Positions 8,770 through 19,274 are shown, counted from the stretch's first letter. The stretch is 64,000 nt of DNA from Thalassobacillus pellis (GCF_016908295.1 NZ_JAFBDO010000002.1:1-64000); one strand, 5' to 3'. Numbers and translations: made by a program. The notes: a model not told the origin generated them from the letters alone.

Positions 8770-9603
8770 ATGACCATCACAACTCAGGAAAACGTTAATA
8801 TAAAACCAGATACAAAAGGCGGTCAAAATAACAAAGAAGGCAAAAAAGCGAAACATGTGTTTGAAGTAAGTGACCTAAACTTATGGTATGGCAGTAAGCA
8901 GGCTTTATATGAAGTGAACATGAAAGTGCCAGAAAATCAGGTAACGGCCATCATCGGTCCGTCAGGCTGTGGAAAATCCACTTATTTGAAGACGTTGAAC
9001 CGGATGGTTGAAATGGTACCAAGTGTGAAAACTTCAGGATCTATAAAATATAAAGGGAAAGAAATTTTCAGTGAATCGTTTGGAGTTGAAGATTTACGTA
9101 CTAAAGTTGGTATGGTGTTTCAAAAGCCAAACCCTTTTCCTAAATCTATCTATGATAATGTTGCTTATGGTCCAAGAATTCATGGTATTAAGAAAAAAGC
9201 TCAGCTGGATCAAATAGTTGAAAAAAGTCTCCGGGGAGCAGCTATCTGGGATGAAGTAAAAGACCGTCTAAACGAAAAAGCATTCGGGCTTTCCGGTGGT
9301 CAGCAGCAACGTATCTGCATTGCCAGGGCACTTGCTATAGAGCCTGATGTCATTTTAATGGATGAACCTACGTCTGCTTTAGATCCGATTTCAACTGCAA
9401 AGGTAGAGGAATTGGTTCAGGAATTGAAGAAAGAGTACAGTATCATTATCGTTACGCATAACATGCAGCAAGCTGCACGTATTTCCGACAAGACTGCTTT
9501 TTTCCTGAACGGAGATATGATTGAATTTACCGACACAGATGAATTGTTTTCTAACCCAAGTGATAAACGGACAGAAGATTATATTACTGGCCGTTTCGGA
9601 TAA
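8770..9603 (+). CDS. pstB: Phosphate ABC transporter, ATP-binding protein PstB
   Basis: ATPase that powers phosphate import. The 277-residue product has Walker [10 protein letters not shown] from residue 63, signature LSGGQQQR from 174, and Walker [11 protein letters not shown] near 197. A lysine-rich N-terminal extension of about 25 residues precedes the ABC domain. ATG 8770 is chosen because GCGGAGGG ends 7 nt upstream; the earlier ATG at 8749 overlaps that site. B. subtilis carries two pstB genes here; only one is present in this window, followed directly by phoU. Confidence 0.95.
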   Translation: MTITTQENVNIKPDTKGGQNNKEGKKAKHVFEVSDLNLWYGSKQALYEVNMKVPENQVTAIIGPSGCGKSTYLKTLNRMVEMVPSVKTSGSIKYKGKEIFSESFGVEDLRTKVGMVFQKPNPFPKSIYDNVAYGPRIHGIKKKAQLDQIVEKSLRGAAIWDEVKDRLNEKAFGLSGGQQQRICIARALAIEPDVILMDEPTSALDPISTAKVEELVQELKKEYSIIIVTHNMQQAARISDKTAFFLNGDMIEFTDTDELFSNPSDKRTEDYITGRFG

Positions 9604-9629
9604 GAAGTGTGAGAAAGGGGAATACCAAC

Positions 9630-10289
9630 GTGACATTTCGCATGCAATTTGAAGAGGATTTAAACACATTAAGAGATCATATAAAAGAACTGGCAATTGG
9701 AACGAAAAAAGCTTTAAGAAGATCGGTCGATGCCTTATATAACAAGGATATACACACGGCAAGGGAAATTATGGAGGACGATTCAGAACTGGATGCAAAA
9801 GAAGAACAAATCAATGAAGAAGCAATTCTAATGATCGCTAAACAGCAGCCGGTGGCTACTGACTTGCGCAGGTTAATTATTGCATTAAAAATTTCTTCTG
9901 ATTTGGAGCGTATGGCTGATCACGCGACCAATATCGCTAAAGCTACCATACACTTAGGAGAGGATCATACTATCCATGTATCTCCCGAGATCCAGGAAAT
10001 GGCGGATGTTGCTCTTGACATGCTTGATCTTTCCATTAAAGCATTCGAGAATGAAGATATCACTCTCGCTAAGAAACTCGGAGAAATGGATGATATTATT
10101 GACAATAAATATGGCAGCCTTATCCGTGAAATGCTTGAGCAGACTGCAGTGAATCCTGAACAAATCCAGCATGTCATGCAAATGGCATTCTCGGCCCGCT
10201 TCATAGAACGGTTTGCCGACCACATTACAAACATCGGCGAAAATATTTTCTATCTTGTCAAAGGAAAAACTTATGATTTAAATGATTAA
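9630..10289 (+). CDS. phoU: Phosphate signalling protein PhoU
   Basis: Cytoplasmic PhoU-family protein of 219 residues, two similar three-helix bundles with the recurrent E-x3-D metal-binding pattern (for example SDLERMADHATNIA and ARFIERFADHITNIGE). In other bacteria PhoU links the Pst transporter to the sensor kinase and represses the regulon when phosphate is ample. The GTG at 9630 fits the family N-terminus and follows GAAAGGGG; an ATG at 9642 is an alternative. Last gene of the operon. Confidence 0.92.
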   Translation: MTFRMQFEEDLNTLRDHIKELAIGTKKALRRSVDALYNKDIHTAREIMEDDSELDAKEEQINEEAILMIAKQQPVATDLRRLIIALKISSDLERMADHATNIAKATIHLGEDHTIHVSPEIQEMADVALDMLDLSIKAFENEDITLAKKLGEMDDIIDNKYGSLIREMLEQTAVNPEQIQHVMQMAFSARFIERFADHITNIGENIFYLVKGKTYDLND

Positions 10290-10291
10290 AT

Positions 10292-10322
10292 AAAGCTGCC
10301 CTCCTGGGCAGCTTTAATTTTG
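10292..10322. terminator. Terminator between phoU and yqzC
   Basis: Ten-base-pair stem AAAGCTGCCC/GGGCAGCTTT with T-rich flank; it can serve both convergent transcripts. Confidence 0.88.
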
Positions 10323-10353
10323 TCTATAAGCACATCTATATTAAGATACGGTC

Positions 10354-10818
10354 TTATTTACTCGTTATTGCATTTGCTATTTCTTCTATTTCCATCTTGT
10401 TGGTTATTTCAAATTTACCGATTTGGACCTCTCTGCTTAAATTATTATCCTGAAGATAGTCATTTAACATACTACTATCCTTTATCATTCCCGCCTCAAA
10501 TAGATCTTTACTAATGTCCTGAGAGGTCATTCCTTTCTCTATCGAAATAACATATGTTTTTTGTACTTCTTCTGGCTTGCCGCTTTCTTCAGGTTCAGGC
10601 GGGACAGGCTTTGCTATATGGCCAGCCTTATCATTTTTCTCTCCAGTGCCTTTTTCAACCACTTCAAAACCTCGATTTTCTATCATTGCTATCATTTCTT
10701 CTAAATTAATATCTGTTTCTGCTGCACTCGAATGATCCTCTTGTAAAGTGTAAAAAATTCCTATAATAGCTGACGATGTAATCAACCCGAGTGCAAAAGT
10801 CCTAATGAGATGTTTCAT
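10354..10818 (-). CDS. yqzC: YqzC-like membrane-anchored protein (MltG/YceG-like C-terminus)
   Basis: 154 residues with an N-terminal membrane or signal segment (about 8-26), a proline- and glutamate-rich linker, and a C-terminal stretch of about 60 residues. In that stretch the pattern (I)-x-K-G-M-T-S-x-D-I then L-F-x-A-G-M-I then G-K-F resembles the small module found at the N-terminus of endolytic transglycosylase MltG. No catalytic residues are seen, so an enzymatic role is unlikely. Synteny (after pst, with yqzD behind it) matches B. subtilis yqzC. Function unknown. Confidence 0.72.
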   Translation of the reverse strand: MKHLIRTFALGLITSSAIIGIFYTLQEDHSSAAETDINLEEMIAMIENRGFEVVEKGTGEKNDKAGHIAKPVPPEPEESGKPEEVQKTYVISIEKGMTSQDISKDLFEAGMIKDSSMLNDYLQDNNLSREVQIGKFEITNKMEIEEIANAITSK

Positions 10819-10832
10819 GTGCAGCTCCTTTT

Positions 10833-11192
10833 TTATTTGAATTGATGAATGATGGAAAGGATATCATGGTCACTCATCCTGGTCTTTTCAGCAATCTGGC
10901 TGATGGAATATCCCTTTTCCCGCATTTCTCTAATAGTGGTAATCAGCGGTTGCTTTGAGTTTATATTTGTTTGCTGTAATTCCATCCCTGCAGTTAAATC
11001 ATCTGTCAGCAGCTCTTCTTCTAATATTCTGAGTTTCTGTTTAATGTGATAATTCTCCTGCATAGAGGATATTGATATTTCTTCTACTTGACCTTCTAAA
11101 TCTTTTATTTTATCATGCATAAAAAATGAAAGGATAAATAGCACAATTCCGGTAACGCCAATAGCGATGATTGCCTCTAGCATTTCGTTCAC
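10833..11192 (-). CDS. yqzD: YqzD-like membrane protein with HTH-like C-terminus
   Basis: 119 residues: one N-terminal membrane helix (about 5-25), a heptad-like coiled-coil stretch (30-65), and a C-terminal segment KGYSISQIAEKTRMSDHDIL that reads like a helix-turn-helix. RBS AGGAGTG lies upstream on the minus strand. It forms a two-gene unit with yqzC, 14 nt apart. Function unknown; the name is from synteny with the pst-proximal yqzC-yqzD pair. Confidence 0.68.
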   Translation of the reverse strand: MNEMLEAIIAIGVTGIVLFILSFFMHDKIKDLEGQVEEISISSMQENYHIKQKLRILEEELLTDDLTAGMELQQTNINSKQPLITTIREMREKGYSISQIAEKTRMSDHDILSIIHQFK

Positions 11193-11276
11193 TCCTATGT
11201 AGTATATATTTACATTTATATCACAGTAAGGCTGATATTTCTATGATTTATCCGTGTGTTTTTACCGTTTGTATGC

Positions 11277-11305
11277 TTGAAAGCTTGGACTAGTTCTGCT
11301 ATTAT
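11277..11305 (+). promoter_or_regulatory. Sigma-A promoter of rpmG
   Basis: TTGAAA (11277-11282), 17-bp spacer, TATTAT (11300-11305), about 64 nt before the rpmG start. Confidence 0.72.
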
Positions 11306-11368
11306 AGATAAGTCTGATATTATCAATGTGAAATTTGGCATGAAAAGATAAGATTTGGAGGGATAAAC

Positions 11369-11518
11369 ATGCGTGTGAACATTACTCTGGCTTGTACTGA
11401 AACAGGCGATCGTAATTATATTACCACCAAAAACAAACGTACGAATCCTGAGCGTTTGGAGCTAAAAAAATACAGCCCGCGCTTGCGCAAATATACGTTG
11501 CATCGCGAGACTAAGTAA
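11369..11518 (+). CDS. rpmG: 50S ribosomal protein L33, cysteine-poor type
   Basis: Complete 49-residue L33 with RBS TTGGAGGG. It has a single Cys (position 9, TLACTETGD) and lacks the two CxxC pairs that hold zinc in the C+ form, so this is the zinc-independent variant. The N-terminus [13 protein letters not shown] and the C-terminus TLHRETK are diagnostic. It has its own promoter and terminator, so it is a monocistronic unit. Confidence 0.95.
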   Translation: MRVNITLACTETGDRNYITTKNKRTNPERLELKKYSPRLRKYTLHRETK

Positions 11519-11552
11519 GACAGTAGGGTATTAAATCCTACTGTTTTTTTTA
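11519..11552 (+). terminator. rpmG terminator
   Basis: ACAGTAGG/CCTACTGT stem followed by eight T, immediately after the stop. Confidence 0.9.
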
Positions 11553-11690
11553 TCGGAAATACAGTTTTTTAAAAAATGCTTTTATTACACAAATATAATT
11601 TTACAGTTATGCTTACATAGGGGATATGAGACAATATAACAGCTCACGTAAATATTAAGGATTAGACATTGTATAAATGGAGGTGCTCTC

Positions 11691-13243
<1,553 letters not shown>

Positions 13244-13307
13244 GAATAAATGGTGCGAACGGTGAAAAACTATAGACATCGCATATCATCAGGGAAAGGG
13301 TGTCTAT

Positions 13308-13484
13308 ATGAGAGCATTGCTTGTCACTGCAGCAGGATTGCTGCTCCTTTACTTATTGGTTCAATACCGTTTCCGTCTTATTAATCAGTTACTGGCTGTC
13401 CAAGTACTGAGGAAATTCATCGCAATATTCCTCGTTAATATACCTGGAGTAAGAGAACGATTTTTCCGTCAAACTTTTTTATAA
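13308..13484 (+). CDS. yqgO: Small membrane protein, YqgO-like
   Basis: 58 codons encoding a hydrophobic N-terminal segment (about 3-18) and a basic, moderately hydrophobic remainder ending RERFFRQTFL. AAAGGG lies 8 nt before the ATG, and a terminator follows the stop. Its position before the rhomboid gene matches yqgO of B. subtilis, which is a similarly small membrane protein; the name is by synteny only. Function unknown. Confidence 0.65.
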   Translation: MRALLVTAAGLLLLYLLVQYRFRLINQLLAVQVLRKFIAIFLVNIPGVRERFFRQTFL

Positions 13485-13487
13485 TCA

Positions 13488-13545
13488 AAAACGAGACTGT
13501 CTGAGGAGAACTGCCATTCCTTCTTGGAACAGTCTCGTTTTTCTT
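13488..13545 (+). terminator. yqgO terminator
   Basis: AAACGAGACTGT pairs with ACAGTCTCGTTT around a 30-nt loop, then a T run. Confidence 0.85.
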
Positions 13546-13622
13546 AATAGAAGTAGCTGGAAACCTTCTCATTTCTCCCTGGTGGCGGTCATGATATGAT
13601 GAGAGGAGGAAGGAGCCGGAAA

Positions 13623-15164
13623 ATGTACATTGAGGAAGAATTTTACTTTTGGAAACTTACCCATGATCTAATTGTGAATCATGGGTTTGATATACTCCAC
13701 ATCAATGAACAGAACAGTGAGGTATGGCTAGAAAAAGAAGTTGAGCGAAAGAATCATGTTGTACGTCTATACCGGGGGCAATTTGACTGGTCCAATCAGC
13801 TTAAAAAGGATATTGCCAGAATTCATCAGCACATCGAGCAGAATAAACATATGTTTCTCGGAAGAGAGTTACTCGTACACGCTGTTTATGTGTCTGAATT
13901 CGGACCTGTTGACAATTGGGATGGGCTGGAGCGACCGCTCAAGGTAAAAGGAAAAAAAGAAATACATTTGAATGTCCATTATCTTAATCAGGATACAAGG
14001 GAAGAGCGACAAAAAAAATTATACCAGCAGCTGAAGCTGGAACCGGAAGTAATCGTATGGTCATCAGATGTACCAGAGATAGAGCATCAGCTTCCTTACC
14101 TTAAGGACGAAATATTGTTTCAGAGAAATAAAAAAAGAAAGGAGCAGGAGGGTTTATTTAACTATGGTAAACCCTTGCTGACAAAACTGCTTCTTATCGC
14201 CAATATACTTATTTATTTTTATTTAGAAATGAATGGGGGAAGCACATCAGTAGTCAACTTGATTGAATACGGGGCGAAATACAATCCTGCAATTGTCGAT
14301 GGAGAATGGTGGCGTATTATTTCATCCATGTTTCTGCATATCGGTCTTCTGCATATTATGATGAATATGCTTGCCTTATATTATCTTGGCACTGCGGTCG
14401 AAAGAATTTATGGAACCACCCGCTTTTTCCTGATATATTTTCTGGCTGGAATGGTCGGAGGAATTTCAAGTTTTGCTTTTAATCCTCATGTGGCTGCTGG
14501 TGCATCGGGGGCAATTTTTGGATTATTTGGGGCGCTCTTGTATTTCGGTGTAATGCATAAGCAGGTTTTCTTCCGAACAATGGGAAGAAATTTAATATTC
14601 ATCATTGTTCTTAATATCATTCTGGGCTTAAGTGTTCCTCAGATTGATAATGGTGCTCATTTAGGGGGACTGGCAGGAGGCTTCATCGCCAGTGCTGCTG
14701 TGAATCTGCCAAAAAATATACAGCCCATCAGGCAGGCTGCAAGTTTGTTACTTTACCTTACTGTATTAATAGGACTTGGTTTTTATGGGTATCAGCAGTC
14801 AGGTGACACTCCCCACACGGCGGCAGAAGTAGAAATATCACAACAGATGCTCCAGGAAGAAAAATATAAAGAAACCATATCATTCACGGAAGAAGCAATG
14901 GAAAGAGGGGGCGAGTATGAATCGTACCTTCTTTTCAACCAGGCTTATGCCCATTTTCAACTACAGGATTTGAAGGCTGCCAGGCAAGACTTGGAGCATG
15001 TGATCGAAATAGATCCGGATATGGCTGAAGCCCATTATAATCTGGCATTGGTCCAATTTGAGCTTGGGAATCGTAATTCGGCATTGAGCCATGCAAATAA
15101 AGCCGTTAACCTGATGCCAGACAATGAGAAATTCCGGGACTTTTATGAAAGGTTATCAGAGTAA
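13623..15164 (+). CDS. gluP: Rhomboid intramembrane serine protease with TPR tail
   Basis: 513-residue YqgP/GluP homologue. The soluble N-terminal domain is about 190 residues. The rhomboid core of six or seven helices has catalytic Ser295 in GASGAIFG and His346 in NGAHLGG. The C-terminal cytosolic part carries two or three tetratricopeptide repeats (about 400-510, for example AHYNLALVQFELGNRNSA). B. subtilis GluP helps degrade membrane proteins such as the magnesium transporter MgtE. ATG 13623 is set by AAGGAG 7 nt upstream. The last 22 bases overlap the 3' end of the convergent gene. Confidence 0.94.
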   Translation: MYIEEEFYFWKLTHDLIVNHGFDILHINEQNSEVWLEKEVERKNHVVRLYRGQFDWSNQLKKDIARIHQHIEQNKHMFLGRELLVHAVYVSEFGPVDNWDGLERPLKVKGKKEIHLNVHYLNQDTREERQKKLYQQLKLEPEVIVWSSDVPEIEHQLPYLKDEILFQRNKKRKEQEGLFNYGKPLLTKLLLIANILIYFYLEMNGGSTSVVNLIEYGAKYNPAIVDGEWWRIISSMFLHIGLLHIMMNMLALYYLGTAVERIYGTTRFFLIYFLAGMVGGISSFAFNPHVAAGASGAIFGLFGALLYFGVMHKQVFFRTMGRNLIFIIVLNIILGLSVPQIDNGAHLGGLAGGFIASAAVNLPKNIQPIRQAASLLLYLTVLIGLGFYGYQQSGDTPHTAAEVEISQQMLQEEKYKETISFTEEAMERGGEYESYLLFNQAYAHFQLQDLKAARQDLEHVIEIDPDMAEAHYNLALVQFELGNRNSALSHANKAVNLMPDNEKFRDFYERLSE

Positions 15165-16024
15165 TATTGTATAAGCTGCTCCTTATTTCCCTGGTCGTCT
15201 TCAAAGAGTACAAGCAGGTGTTTCCCTTCTTTATCAAAAAGAATTAAGGGAACATAGCTCTGGATTGGGTGCCCGCTTGATTTTGAATCAGAAATCCCCA
15301 TCACATAATTCTTATATAGTCCTTCCCACAGTTGCCCAAGGATTCGCTTGGACTCTTCTTTATCCACTCCAGGGATAGGGTCTTCCTGGTATTGGTATAA
15401 TTTGGTCAACGGGACGGCGACATACCTTTCAACGGGTATGTTGAAATATGATAAGAGGGCATCCCATTGGTAATCTAACTGCTGCTGGACAGAATGGTTT
15501 ATCGTTTCCACCCATTCTTTATGCTCATTTGTTTCTGGTTTATGAAAGGATTCTAATGCAGTATGAGGTGAATCGATGACATAGAGTTGATCATGTGTCA
15601 GAGTCTGGATGCTTTTAATAATATCCTCTGGATAATGGATTTCACCATGATGGATCGTAATTGCCTGATAGAGGCTGCTGTCTTCGCCATTTAAAATAGA
15701 CTGTTGTTCAATCAGATTTGTGTTTTCACGCCATTTATTCATGATACCCTTTAATTGGCCATTAACATATAAAAGGGATACATCTTGTCTCAAGTACATT
15801 TTATCACGGGTATCAGACCTCATTGCCCACTGGACCTCATATTCATCGGAATCCTTCTCTGAATTAAACGTCAAAGTGGTTTCTGCAGATTGAAATTCTT
15901 TCGTTTCATCAATCGGAAAATATTTGATTACATTTATGGAAGGATTGAGAAGAGGTGAAAGAAAGTTGAAGTAAACGATCACTACGGCAGCTATCATCAA
16001 CCCGAACCATACATATTTGCTCAT
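15143..16024 (-). CDS. Unrecognised membrane-anchored or secreted protein
   Basis: 293 residues: a single N-terminal membrane segment or uncleaved signal (about 6-26) followed by a soluble, extracytoplasmic domain with few cysteines. No motif of a known enzyme is visible. ATG 16024 is chosen because AAAAGGGGAC precedes it; upstream in-frame ATGs lack an RBS. It overlaps gluP tail to tail by 22 bp and is divergent from the M42 peptidase gene. I do not recognise the family. Confidence 0.75.
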   Translation of the reverse strand: MSKYVWFGLMIAAVVIVYFNFLSPLLNPSINVIKYFPIDETKEFQSAETTLTFNSEKDSDEYEVQWAMRSDTRDKMYLRQDVSLLYVNGQLKGIMNKWRENTNLIEQQSILNGEDSSLYQAITIHHGEIHYPEDIIKSIQTLTHDQLYVIDSPHTALESFHKPETNEHKEWVETINHSVQQQLDYQWDALLSYFNIPVERYVAVPLTKLYQYQEDPIPGVDKEESKRILGQLWEGLYKNYVMGISDSKSSGHPIQSYVPLILFDKEGKHLLVLFEDDQGNKEQLIQYYSDNLS

Positions 16025-16109
16025 AAGTTTGTCCCCTTTTTGATCGCACGTCTTTCTACATGTTATATGATGGATAATATAATTTATGAATGGAAATGGA
16101 GGAATTAAC

Positions 16110-17153
16110 ATGCAAAAACATATTAATCATATGGTAGATCATTTGAAACATCTGGTCTCTATCCCTAGTCCTTCCGGGGATACAGAGAAAATCATGCGGT
16201 ATTGTGCCAATTTAATCGGAACAAATGGAATAGAAATGAAACAGACGAATAAAGGCGCACTTATAGCAACGATCAGAGGTAAGGATGATGCTCGACATAG
16301 AATTCTTACCGCCCATGTTGATACGCTAGGTGCTATGGTGAAGGAAATCAGATCGGACGGAAAACTTCACCTTTCTATGATCGGCGGGTTCAGATGGAAT
16401 AGTGTGGAAGGAGAGTATTGTACCATTCATACATTAGATGGAGAAGAATACAGAGGTACCATCCTGATGCAAAATCCTTCTGTCCATGTAAATCACGACT
16501 TACCTAAGGAAAAGCGTGATGATGCTCATATCGTGGTTCGAATCGATGAACAGGTGTCTAATAAAGAAGATATAGAAGAACTAGGCATACGTGTCGGAGA
16601 CTTTGTTTCCTTTGACCCCAGGTATGAAATGTCGGACAGTGGCTATATAAAGTCACGTCATTTAGATGATAAGGCAAGTGCAGCCGTATTACTTCATATG
16701 CTGGAGGAAATAACTTCTGAAAATATAGAACTTCCTTATACCACCCATTTCTTTTTCTCCAATAACGAAGAAATCGGGTATGGTGCGAATGCGGGAATCC
16801 CGGCTGAAACCGTTGATTATATAGCAGTAGACATGGGGGCTATCGGGGAAGGACAGACATCAACAGAACATGATGTCTCTATTTGTGCAAAAGATTCTTC
16901 TGGTCCCTATCATCTCGGGCTGAAAAAACAACTGGTTTCTTTGGCTGAGAAAGAACAAATCGATTATCAAATCGACATTTATCCGTTTTACGGATCAGAT
17001 GCTTCTGCGGCAGTAAGAGCAGGGTATGATATCAGACATGGCCTGGTTGGTCCAGGAATAGATGCCTCTCATTCCTTCGAACGTACTCATACGGATTCCT
17101 TGTGGCAGACATACCGTCTTCTGATGGCTTATATTCAGGCTTCACTGGATTAA
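16110..17153 (+). CDS. M42-family metallopeptidase (YtoP/YsdC-like aminopeptidase)
   Basis: 347-residue cytoplasmic di-metal peptidase of the glutamyl aminopeptidase/cellulase M family. Metal and catalytic residues are visible as HVDTLG (first His-Asp), SRHLDDKASAA (bridging Asp), SNNEEIGYGA (catalytic Glu pair), VDMG and the late HSFERTH. GGAGG precedes ATG 16110. It is divergent from the unknown membrane-protein gene and lies 61 nt before a spore germination gene. The peptide substrate is not predictable. Confidence 0.9.
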   Translation: MQKHINHMVDHLKHLVSIPSPSGDTEKIMRYCANLIGTNGIEMKQTNKGALIATIRGKDDARHRILTAHVDTLGAMVKEIRSDGKLHLSMIGGFRWNSVEGEYCTIHTLDGEEYRGTILMQNPSVHVNHDLPKEKRDDAHIVVRIDEQVSNKEDIEELGIRVGDFVSFDPRYEMSDSGYIKSRHLDDKASAAVLLHMLEEITSENIELPYTTHFFFSNNEEIGYGANAGIPAETVDYIAVDMGAIGEGQTSTEHDVSICAKDSSGPYHLGLKKQLVSLAEKEQIDYQIDIYPFYGSDASAAVRAGYDIRHGLVGPGIDASHSFERTHTDSLWQTYRLLMAYIQASLD

Positions 17154-17155
17154 AT

Positions 17156-17184
17156 GCATGTTTCACCTTTATCAGTACACAATA
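17156..17184 (+). promoter_or_regulatory. Forespore (sigma-G/F-like) promoter of the spoVAF-like gene
   Basis: GCATG (17156-17160) fits the GHATR -35 consensus exactly. After a 17-bp spacer, CACAATA (17178-17184) matches six of seven positions of the -10 CATWHTA. The start codon is 31 nt downstream. Assignment to sigma-G rather than sigma-F is not possible from sequence. Confidence 0.6.
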
Positions 17185-17214
17185 AAGTAAAGCAATAGCT
17201 GATGGGGTGATTGT

Positions 17215-18681
17215 ATGAAAAAGGAACAGCAGGAAAAACAGCCGGTATTCAAGGATTATCAGAAGAACATTGACTTTATCCATGAACGTCTGGGTGTCGG
17301 CAAGAGTTTTGATATCATCCAATTGGATCTGCATTATGCAGGACGTAATATGGCCTTGTTTATGATAGATGGCTTTGTCAAAGATGAAATTCTCCACTTC
17401 CTGATGAAACTTCTTTCTCGTCTGGAGCCGGAGCAATTGGAACCAGAACCTCTGGAAAAATTATTGAAAACGCACCTTCCTTATGTCGAGCTTGGTAAAA
17501 AAGATGACTTGATCGCTGCAACTGATTGGATGCTGGGAGGGCCAACCCTTCTTGTTGTAGAGGGGCTTGATCAAATCATCATCATTGATGCTAGAACCTA
17601 CCCTGTCCGCAGCCCACAGGAACCTGATCTGGAACGTGTGGTCAGGGGGGCAAGAGACGGGTATGTGGAAACCATTGTTTTTAACACAGCTTTGACAAGA
17701 AGAAGAGTGAGAGACCGCTCGTTACGGATGGAATATATGCAAATTGGCAGAAGGTCAAAAACGGATATCTGCATATGTTATATAGAAGATATAGCAGAAG
17801 ATAGCAGAGTGAAGAAGCTGAAATCGATATTGAAGAAAATTGATACTGATGCCCTTCCTATGGCTGAAAAAACCGTAGACGAATATATAAGTGAACATCA
17901 CTGGAATCCTTATCCGAATGTCCGATACACAGAGCGTCCGGACACTGCTGCAGCACATCTGTATGAAGGGCACATATTAATCATGATTGACGGGTCTCCG
18001 AGTGTAATGATTACACCGGCTACTTATTGGCATCACCTTCAGCATGCGGAGGAATACCGACAGAAACCAGTCGTAGGTGCCTATCTTCGTCTAGTCAGGT
18101 TTATTGCAGTTATGGCAGCCTTATTCTTACTGCCGTTATATTATCTATTTTCCGTACAGCCCGAATTGCTACCAGAAGCTTTGAAGTTTATTGGTCCTAC
18201 AGAGGTAGGGGCCATTCCTCTTTTGATCCAGTTTATTGTTGCTGAACTCGGAATCGATATGCTGAGAATGGCAGCTATTCACACACCAAGCGCCCTAGCC
18301 ACAGCGTTAGGTCTGGTCGCAGCGATTTTAATCGGACAGGTTGCAGTCGAAGTTGGTTTATTTACGAATGAAGTTGTCCTGTATCTTTCCATAGCAGCTA
18401 TTGGAACGTTTACTACACCTAGTTATGAGCTAAGTTTAGCAAACAGGCTCATACGAATAATACTGCTTTTGTTGACAGCAGCATTCGGGGTAATTGGCTA
18501 TGTAGTAGGTATTACTTTATGGATATTGAATTTAGCGAGAATGAATACTTTCAATACGCCATATTTCTGGCCGTTTTTTCCTTTCAACGCAAGGGCGCTG
18601 AGAGATGTACTGCTCCGTTCCCCTATCCCGTTAAAAAACAGAAGACCAGCATTCCTTCATCCCAAAGATCCGGACAAATGA
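17215..18681 (+). CDS. Spore germination protein, GerA family (SpoVAF-type)
   Basis: 488-residue GerA-type A subunit: a soluble N-terminal half of about 280 residues, then five or six membrane helices (about 285-465) and a basic proline-rich tail (SPIPLKNRRPAF). The stretch RSPQEPDLERVVRGARDGYVE is the family hallmark, and the overall sequence looks closer to SpoVAF than to nutrient receptors GerAA/GerBA. No B or C receptor subunits and no spoVA genes are adjacent. Expected in the spore inner membrane; the upstream promoter-like sequence supports forespore expression. Terminated by a strong hairpin. Confidence 0.88.
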   Translation: MKKEQQEKQPVFKDYQKNIDFIHERLGVGKSFDIIQLDLHYAGRNMALFMIDGFVKDEILHFLMKLLSRLEPEQLEPEPLEKLLKTHLPYVELGKKDDLIAATDWMLGGPTLLVVEGLDQIIIIDARTYPVRSPQEPDLERVVRGARDGYVETIVFNTALTRRRVRDRSLRMEYMQIGRRSKTDICICYIEDIAEDSRVKKLKSILKKIDTDALPMAEKTVDEYISEHHWNPYPNVRYTERPDTAAAHLYEGHILIMIDGSPSVMITPATYWHHLQHAEEYRQKPVVGAYLRLVRFIAVMAALFLLPLYYLFSVQPELLPEALKFIGPTEVGAIPLLIQFIVAELGIDMLRMAAIHTPSALATALGLVAAILIGQVAVEVGLFTNEVVLYLSIAAIGTFTTPSYELSLANRLIRIILLLLTAAFGVIGYVVGITLWILNLARMNTFNTPYFWPFFPFNARALRDVLLRSPIPLKNRRPAFLHPKDPDK

Positions 18682-18779
18682 TGAAGCCAAATCGTGCAAT
18701 CAAACATGATATAACCGTATCTTGTTATAAACTTAACAATGGCCAATTTAAAAAGTGTGATTCTTTAAAAATCAAACCC

Positions 18780-18818
18780 TCAGGTTGTCGAGAAAGTCTC
18801 GACAACCTGAATTTTTTG
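18780..18818 (+). terminator. Strong terminator after the spoVAF-like gene (repeat-borne)
   Basis: Perfect 14-bp stem TCAGGTTGTCGAGA/TCTCGACAACCTGA with a 3-nt loop, then a T run. The same hairpin occurs at 57514 as the first part of a dispersed repeat. Confidence 0.93.
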
Positions 18819-19165
18819 GTGTTTTTCCCTAATTCCTGTGTCTTTGTTTGTTTCAATCAAAGAAAGAGCGAAACGAAATGGAATTGGTAACGATTGAAGC
18901 GTTGGTTCCGGAAACACGATCAGTTGAAATCGTCTAACACGATTTAAATCTTTCAGGAAGTCTTCGATGAAATCGTACTTCAGGCTATGAACCACCGTAT
19001 GGTGACGGGGAGATTGCTCTTTACCGACCCCACTTTTCTGTTTTAAAGAAATTCCAAGGAGCGAGGACCCTTCCACTCCTGCGGAAGAACGAGGGAGCCG
19101 AGATCGCCGAGCGTGGGTTTCGCGAGGAAGCTCGGGTGCTCGTCCGCGGAAAGGGAAGGGTCCTT
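18780..19165. repeat. Composite dispersed repeat, copy A
   Basis: Shares its order of parts with copy B (57514-58003). The parts are the 14-bp hairpin, an AT-rich run, a block of about 90 bp containing GGTTCCGGAAACACGATCAG, a variable centre, and a terminal block with CCACTCCTGCGGAAG, GAGGGAGCCGA and CCGCGGAAAGGGAAGGG. The central block read on the plus strand gives TIEALVPETRSVEIV before a stop, loosely like the N-terminus of IS1182-type transposases. The 18682-19225 gap has no credible gene. Confidence 0.75.
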
Positions 19166-19225
19166 CGCTCCTGGCGGTAAAATGCTTTTGGGTCTTTTTT
19201 TGAACATGTCTGGAGGACTTTCTTA

Positions 19226-19254
19226 TTTTATTTCTCTAAGTGGATTGGTATAAT
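19226..19254 (+). promoter_or_regulatory. Promoter of yqgQ-glcK
   Basis: Extended -10 TGGTATAAT (19246-19254) with a weak -35 (TTTTAT at 19226), 20 nt before yqgQ. Confidence 0.55.
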
Positions 19255-19274
19255 ACAAAGCAGGTGATTTTTAA

